Assembly: GCA_002394165.1 (NCBI GenBank)
Contig: DGTA01000153.1
Coordinates: 1-23,394, forward strand
Reading direction: 5' to 3'
Origin: Lachnospiraceae bacterium UBA4348
GTDB taxonomy: Bacteria; Bacillota; Clostridia; Lachnospirales; Lachnospiraceae
DNA length: 23,394 bases
Every line of letters starts with the position of its first letter. Positions within the stretch are counted from its first letter, which is position 1. Shown here piece by piece: positions 21,009 through 23,394 of this stretch. The notes below the pieces were generated by a model that was not told the DNA's origin, made no database searches, and worked only from the letters and a program-made list of their open reading frames with translations. Position numbers and translations under genes: made by a program.

Positions 21009-22001
21009 TTAAACCCGGCTGTGCACCGCCTTCATGATCCCGACCACCACGCCGTACAAAACGCCTGCGACCGGCCAGACGATCCAGCTTACATCCCACC
21101 TCCTGGTGATGAAGCTGTAAGCGAGATAGATGGCGACTGCCAGGCACCAGTAGATCGAAGCGACCGGCGCCATCCGCTTGCTTTCTTCCTTGCCAGCCCG
21201 GGTATAGTCGCCCTCCTCCAGAAGCATGTTCATACCCGACCAAATCATGCTGCACCGGACGATCAGGAACACACCGATCCCGATGACGAACAAAACGCCG
21301 CCCTCAGCGACCGTATAAAGCAGGCTTGCGCTGGTGAAAGAGAGAATCATGGCAAGGAAAAGCGGGATGACCCCGAGCACACACAGGACGATCCCGATCG
21401 TAAGCTGCCGGGTAAATACCGGGCGGAACCTCTCCTTTTTCTCCCGGACCATTCCATCGACACCGTATTCCGTATCAATGGAAGAATTCTCCAGATATTC
21501 ATACCGGTTTCCCTGAAGCCCTGTCATGACAAAAAGCGCAACCGCGGCGGCGATCATCACCATCATCACACAAAGCCCGATACCGGTTCCCTGGTATTCG
21601 GAAAGGGAGATCCGCCCGCTCTCCGAAAGACTGGTCAGGACGATCAGCAGGATTGGCGAGAAAATGCAAAGCATCACGCCAAGTGCGGTACGTGCGGAGG
21701 ATGTGTTCCGGAATGCGATAAACGAAGAGGCTTCCTCCATGGACACCCTGACAGCCTCGGTATCCGTTTCCACAGCAACGGCCTTCGCCGTCTCCGGCAT
21801 CTCCATCTCATCTTTTAACAGGAAATCCGTGCTGACGCCGAACACCTCAGAGAGTTTCAGGATCTTATTCATGTCCGGCACCGATCCGGCACTCTCCCAT
21901 TTGGAAATGGACTGGCGGCTTACATCCAGCTTCTGGGCGAGTTCCTCCTGCGACCAGCCGTTTTTCTTTCGAAGTTCTATGATCTTATCAGCAAGTATCA
22001 T
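21009..22001 (-). CDS. XRE-family regulator with a C-terminal multi-helix membrane domain
   Basis: A 330-residue protein. The N-terminal helix-turn-helix (about residues 5-61; LRKKNGWSQEELAQKLDVSRQSISKWE) is the Cro/C1 type. A Glu-rich linker (about 62-95) follows, then about six hydrophobic segments to the end, e.g. ALGVMLCIFSPILLIVLTSL and IGIVLCVLGVIPLFLAMILSF. Such membrane-tethered XRE proteins are common in Clostridia and are thought to regulate nearby membrane-protein genes; the signal is unknown. The start at 22001 is chosen because AAAGGAG lies 8 bases upstream and MILADKIIELRKKNGWSQ is the usual beginning of the family; the ATG two codons earlier is too close. The adjacent polytopic membrane protein gene may be its target or partner. 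Confidence 0.9.
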   Translation of the reverse strand: MILADKIIELRKKNGWSQEELAQKLDVSRQSISKWESAGSVPDMNKILKLSEVFGVSTDFLLKDEMEMPETAKAVAVETDTEAVRVSMEEASSFIAFRNTSSARTALGVMLCIFSPILLIVLTSLSESGRISLSEYQGTGIGLCVMMVMIAAAVALFVMTGLQGNRYEYLENSSIDTEYGVDGMVREKKERFRPVFTRQLTIGIVLCVLGVIPLFLAMILSFTSASLLYTVAEGGVLFVIGIGVFLIVRCSMIWSGMNMLLEEGDYTRAGKEESKRMAPVASIYWCLAVAIYLAYSFITRRWDVSWIVWPVAGVLYGVVVGIMKAVHSRV

Positions 22002-22126
22002 TTTCATGGCTCCTTTCGCGTTTTGATGGCCAGAACATACCAGATTCTTCGGTTGCAGGCCATAAAGACGCCTTGACAATTTGTCTACCGGCGGTTGCAG
22101 ACAGGCTGCAGTCACTGTATTTCTGC

Positions 22127-22172
22127 CTAAAAACGCTCCCAGAGCATTGTACCAGTTTATTTGTCCATGCTC
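22127..22172 (-). terminator. Possible terminator of the membrane-protein gene
   Basis: GAGCAT (22142-22147) and ATGCTC (22167-22172) pair on the minus strand. The following TGGGAGCGTTTTTAG can form an alternative short GCTC/GAGC hairpin before a run of five T. It lies directly after the stop codon at 22176. Confidence 0.45.
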
Positions 22173-22175
22173 AAC

Positions 22176-22907
22176 TTATTCGTGCCTGACCGAACCGGAA
22201 CCGATCCCCATCAGGATAACCGAGATCACGAAACCGGTCAGGATAGATACGTTCGACAGTCTTGAGCAGGAGATCACCTCATTATTGATGATCGCATATA
22301 ACCCCACAGCTTTGATTGCTATGACAGCGGCCAGACTGAGCATCGCGAGGCAGGCGCCTGCCTTGAACACTGCGTTGGCCGGAAGATACCTGATGATCCA
22401 GAACAGGATCCATGCCAGCAGGACAAGCGGTACGGAAATGGTAAAGGCCTTCGGGAAATAACCCGGAGTTTTTACGTAAAAACCGATGCAGACCATCATC
22501 ACGAAAAATGCCGCCGTACAAACCTTCATAACAGCTATGCCTTTTTGATCTCCCAGGTATTCACTCACAGGCCTGCGGCAGGCAATAAACGGGCCAAAGC
22601 ACACGGAAGCTCCGAACACGACCGCTGAAGCAGCAACATAGAACCAGTCTCCTCCCAACCGGCGGCTGCAGACTGCCAGAAGAACAAGGACACTCACGAC
22701 CAGCGCACCCATCGTCAGGATCATCCTGTCTTTCTGCGCCATCACGGGGACGACGATTACAGAGGCCGGAATGAGCATGGCAGCCAGTACGATATAGAAC
22801 CAGGTAAGGCTGCCGCTGACCGCCAGGTTCACGACCAGGCAGATCAGGATTGGCACCGCGAATACAGCAGCGAGAATGTTTCCGACCTTAGTGCTTTCGA
22901 TTTTCAT
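22176..22907 (-). CDS. Polytopic membrane protein of unknown function
   Basis: A 243-residue protein made of about seven or eight hydrophobic segments with short polar loops, e.g. ILAAVFAVPILICLVVNLAV, WFYIVLAAMLIPASVIVV, VLVLLAVCSRRLGGDWFYVAASAVVFGASVCFGPF and FKAGACLAMLSLAAVIAI. The GGDWFYVAA-PFI block resembles the membrane part of some clostridial XRE or permease-prefix proteins, but no DNA-binding domain is present. No catalytic motif is visible. The start at 22907 follows GGAAGG by 8 bases, rather than the upstream in-frame ATG. It lies upstream of, and on the same strand as, the membrane-tethered XRE gene, with a 174-base gap, so a functional link is likely but unproven. Confidence 0.75.
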   Translation of the reverse strand: MKIESTKVGNILAAVFAVPILICLVVNLAVSGSLTWFYIVLAAMLIPASVIVVPVMAQKDRMILTMGALVVSVLVLLAVCSRRLGGDWFYVAASAVVFGASVCFGPFIACRRPVSEYLGDQKGIAVMKVCTAAFFVMMVCIGFYVKTPGYFPKAFTISVPLVLLAWILFWIIRYLPANAVFKAGACLAMLSLAAVIAIKAVGLYAIINNEVISCSRLSNVSILTGFVISVILMGIGSGSVRHE

Positions 22908-23043
22908 GATTTTTCCTTCCTTTCGATAAAGCGTTCTTCTTTTCCCCTTCATGTGATCTCAACGATTAGACGGGGAGAGCTGCATTTCGTTACAGGAAAA
23001 ATAAAAAAATTTTTTTTACCCTTACTTCTGGTATGGAAATAAA

Positions 23044-23226
23044 CCTCCAAATGATATCGCCAGTATCGGGGCCATCGGCAGTCAGGGAATGATCCCGTTG
23101 GCATCACTGCTGGCCGGTGTGGTTTTAGGCTCTTTGGGTTCCACACCGCTCCTGGCATTCTGTTCGCTCGGGTTTATGGCCACGGCACTGTTTCTTCTCG
23201 GAAACAGGAGCATCCGAGAATTCTGA
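23044..23226 (+). pseudogene. C-terminal remnant of an MFS transporter gene
   Basis: The last 60 codons of a frame ending in TGA at 23224-23226 encode ASIGAIGSQGMIPLASLLAG, VVLGSLGSTPLLAFCSLGF and MATALFLLGNRSIREF, the pattern of the final two transmembrane helices of a major facilitator drug-efflux-type transporter. No start codon or upstream part exists: before about 23030 the sequence turns into an A/T-rich stretch (A7T8 at 23003-23017) and then the promoter side of the neighbouring minus-strand gene. It is therefore a 3' fragment left by a deletion or rearrangement. A 17-base CCGGAAA/TTTCCGG hairpin (23233-23249) follows, possibly its former terminator. It lies next to tRNA genes, a common rearrangement spot. 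Confidence 0.75.
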
Positions 23227-23261
23227 CGGGATCCGGAAATGATTTCCGGGCAATAAAAAAA

Positions 23262-23334
<73 letters not shown>

Positions 23335-23341
23335 ATTTAAG

Positions 23342-23394
<53 letters not shown>

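Overview
The window looks like chromosomal DNA of a Gram-positive anaerobe of the Clostridia, most likely Lachnospiraceae-like. The grounds are strong AAGGAGG-type ribosome sites, consensus sigma-A promoters, YesM/YesN-type two-component genes, a small TSCPD-family protein, membrane-anchored XRE regulators and an initiator tRNA with a clostridial sequence. Family placement is inference. No rRNA, CRISPR array or complete insertion sequence is visible.

Nearly everything lies on the minus strand, so transcription runs from high to low coordinates. Positions 1-14520 are a sugar-transport block with three Type I periplasmic-binding-protein loci. (1) An rbsACB-like set (14520-10936): duplicated ATPase, permease, binding protein. 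(2) A tight three-gene operon (10752-6598): YesN-type response regulator, YesM-type kinase, and a duplicated RbsA-like ATPase that has lost its nucleotide-binding motifs. (3) A five-gene transporter (6504-870) with a DUF3798 binding protein, an active duplicated ATPase, two non-identical permeases and a small membrane-anchored protein. It is followed by a 264-bp palindrome and the start of a ChvE-like binding protein that runs off the left edge. The pseudo-ATPase operon sits between two transporters and is the best candidate for an undescribed system: a transporter-like non-catalytic protein made together with a sensor kinase that has almost no external domain.

Positions 14739-16754 hold a YihS-like aldose-ketose isomerase and a DeoD purine nucleoside phosphorylase, probably one operon. 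The deoD promoter is back to back with the promoter of a plus-strand TSCPD-family gene. That gene converges on an acyl-CoA thioesterase gene across a long GGGTCAGACCC-type palindrome. A Phd/Doc toxin-antitoxin pair follows, with a perfect-consensus promoter.

Positions 18484-20604 hold an OmpR-type two-component system. It is preceded in the same operon by a 48-codon gene for a short secreted, Met/Pro/Gln-rich peptide. Next are a 253-bp element with terminal inverted repeats, an XRE regulator with a membrane domain, a polytopic membrane protein, the 3' remnant of an MFS transporter gene, tRNA-Phe and a partial initiator tRNA-Met.

Functional reading (inference): the locus imports several sugars or sugar-like ligands, with YesMN sensing local carbohydrate. 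The substrate of the DUF3798 transporter cannot be told from sequence.
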